Part shown: piece by piece, positions 58,756 to 59,619 of the stretch | How positions within the stretch are numbered: the first letter of the stretch is position 1 | How the letters are laid out: each line of letters starts with the position of its first letter | DNA from: Parvularcula maris | GTDB lineage: Bacteria; Pseudomonadota; Alphaproteobacteria; Caulobacterales; Parvularculaceae | Assembly: GCF_024505085.1 (NCBI RefSeq) | Contig: NZ_JANIBC010000016.1 | Location: 1 to 59,619, forward strand | DNA length: 59,619 nucleotides | Direction: 5' to 3' | The notes under the pieces: generated by a model | What the model was told of the DNA's origin: nothing | The model's input: only the letters and a program-made list of their open reading frames with translations | Databases searched by the model: none | Translations under genes and position numbers: made by a program

Positions 58756-59619
58756 GACGAGGAGGGCTGGCCCTTCATCGACCTCGAGAACGAAACAACG
58801 CCTCCTGAGGACTGAGAGGGTCAGGCCCGCCTGCCCGGTGAGAACCCTATCGTGCAGGACTTCTGGACAGCCGACCCGGCGGTCCTGGAAAAGGAGGGGA
58901 CGGTCTATCTCTACGCAGGACACGACCAGGCCGTAGGCGATGAGCCTTTCCGCATCACGGAATGGCTGGCCTACTCGACGACGGATATGCGCAACTGGAC
59001 CGCGCTGGGCCCGATCATGGAGCCTACGGACTTCTCCTGGGCTAGCGGCAGGGCATGGGCGTCCGAGGTCGAGGAGAAGGACGGCACCTACTGGTTCTAC
59101 ACCTCCGTCGAACGGAGCGGCGGCCAGGGCATGGCGATCGGCGTCGCCCGTTCGGACCACCCCGCTGGCCCCTTCACCGATGCCAAGGGCGCTCCGCTCA
59201 TCACCAACGACATGACGCCGGACAAGACCCACTGGTACAACGATATCGACCCCACCGTGTATACGGACGATGACGGTACCTCATGGATCGCCTGGGGCAA
59301 CGAGCAGTACTACTTCGCCAGGCTGAAGGACAATATGATCGAGCTCGACGGCGCGATCAGGACCGCCGCCCTTCCCTTCTATGTAGAGGGGCCGTGGATC
59401 TATCAGCACGAGGAACTCTACTACCTCACCTATGCGGGCATCGACCGCAGCGCCAGCAATGACGAGCAGATCCGCTACGCCACGTCGTCCTTAGTCGAAG
59501 GACCCTGGAACTATCGCGGCATGCTGACCGGCTCCGCCGAGAACAGCTTCACCATCCATCCGGCTACGGTGGACCTAGAGCGTTTTGATGTCATTCCGTC
59601 TTGTAGCCAGCGGCGGAGA
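58756..59619 (+). pseudogene. Second GH43 domain, same frame, after two TGA codons; truncated by window end
   Basis: The frame of the GH43 lipoprotein continues after its TGA (58753-58755) as DEEGWPFIDLENETTPPED, meets a second TGA at 58813-58815, and goes on as EGQARLPGENPIVQDFWTAD with a complete-looking second GH43 domain. That domain shows TADPAVLEKEGTVYLYAGHD, FSWASGRAWASEVEEKDG, NDIDPTVYTDDDGTSWIAWG, and NSFTIHPATVDLE. No convincing start codon with a Shine-Dalgarno follows the second TGA; a GTG at 58852 is possible. Both TGAs could be former TGG (Trp) codons. Homology seems to stop at about 59577 (VDLERFDVIPSCSQRR), close to the window end. Confidence 0.7.

Noticed and set aside
57694-59232. 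512-codon open frame on the minus strand opposite the GH43 region
   Set aside because: It is antisense to clear GH43 motifs and its composition is typical of shadow frames.

Overview
The window is a G+C-rich, densely packed bacterial chromosome segment, very probably from an alphaproteobacterium of the marine/aquatic Caulobacterales-Hyphomonadales-Parvularculales type. The evidence is a sphingolipid pathway (serine palmitoyltransferase plus an epimerase-type reductase) like that of Caulobacter, a large TonB-dependent receptor of the sphingomonad/caulobacter style, VPLPA-CTERM (exosortase-sorted) proteins, and many ATGA/GTGA start-stop overlaps. No rRNA, tRNA, CRISPR array, phage or transposase gene was seen.

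Layout. (1) 1-10.2 kb: a HerA-like ATPase flanked by two copies of a palindromic REP-like element, dihydrolipoamide dehydrogenase, a TPR/2OG-Fe(II) oxygenase, a TonB-dependent receptor, and a LuxR-type regulator fused to an alpha/beta-hydrolase domain that has lost its nucleophile and catalytic His. (2) 10.2-18 kb: a small VPxPA-CTERM protein and a 2394-residue secreted protein with two sets of seven FG-GAP motifs, cadherin-like domains and RTX repeats. (3) 18-32.4 kb: a surface-glycan island with a CmoA-like methyltransferase, two flippases, four free-standing glycosyltransferases, a UDP-galactopyranose-mutase-like/GT2 fusion, a sulfotransferase, an FkbM methyltransferase and an unknown membrane protein. 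(4) 32.4-44.9 kb: a lipid island with a CDP-alcohol phosphatidyltransferase, a HAD phosphatase, two nucleotidyltransferases, a HIT protein, a GNAT N-acyltransferase, a sterol-desaturase-family hydroxylase, LptF, LptG, a lipid kinase, a Tam41-like protein, serine palmitoyltransferase and an NAD-dependent epimerase. I read this as synthesis, anionic head-group modification and export of sphingolipids. (5) 45.2-48.7 kb: a 5-oxoprolinase operon (pxpABC) led by an Nramp-fold transporter lacking the metal ligands. (6) 48.8-59.6 kb: a 7TMR-DISM histidine kinase and divergent NarL-type regulator, a 1729-residue RTX protein ending in a dockerin, a VPLPA-CTERM protein with a cohesin-like domain, and a GH43 lipoprotein whose reading frame is cut by two in-frame TGA codons.

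The most interesting candidates are the apparent dockerin-RTX / cohesin-VPLPA pair (a possible non-covalent tether of a secreted giant protein to an exosortase-sorted anchor), the sphingolipid island carrying its own LptF/LptG pair and a Tam41-like enzyme, and several catalytic domains that have lost their defining residues. All functional statements rest on motif reading by eye; no database search was run.
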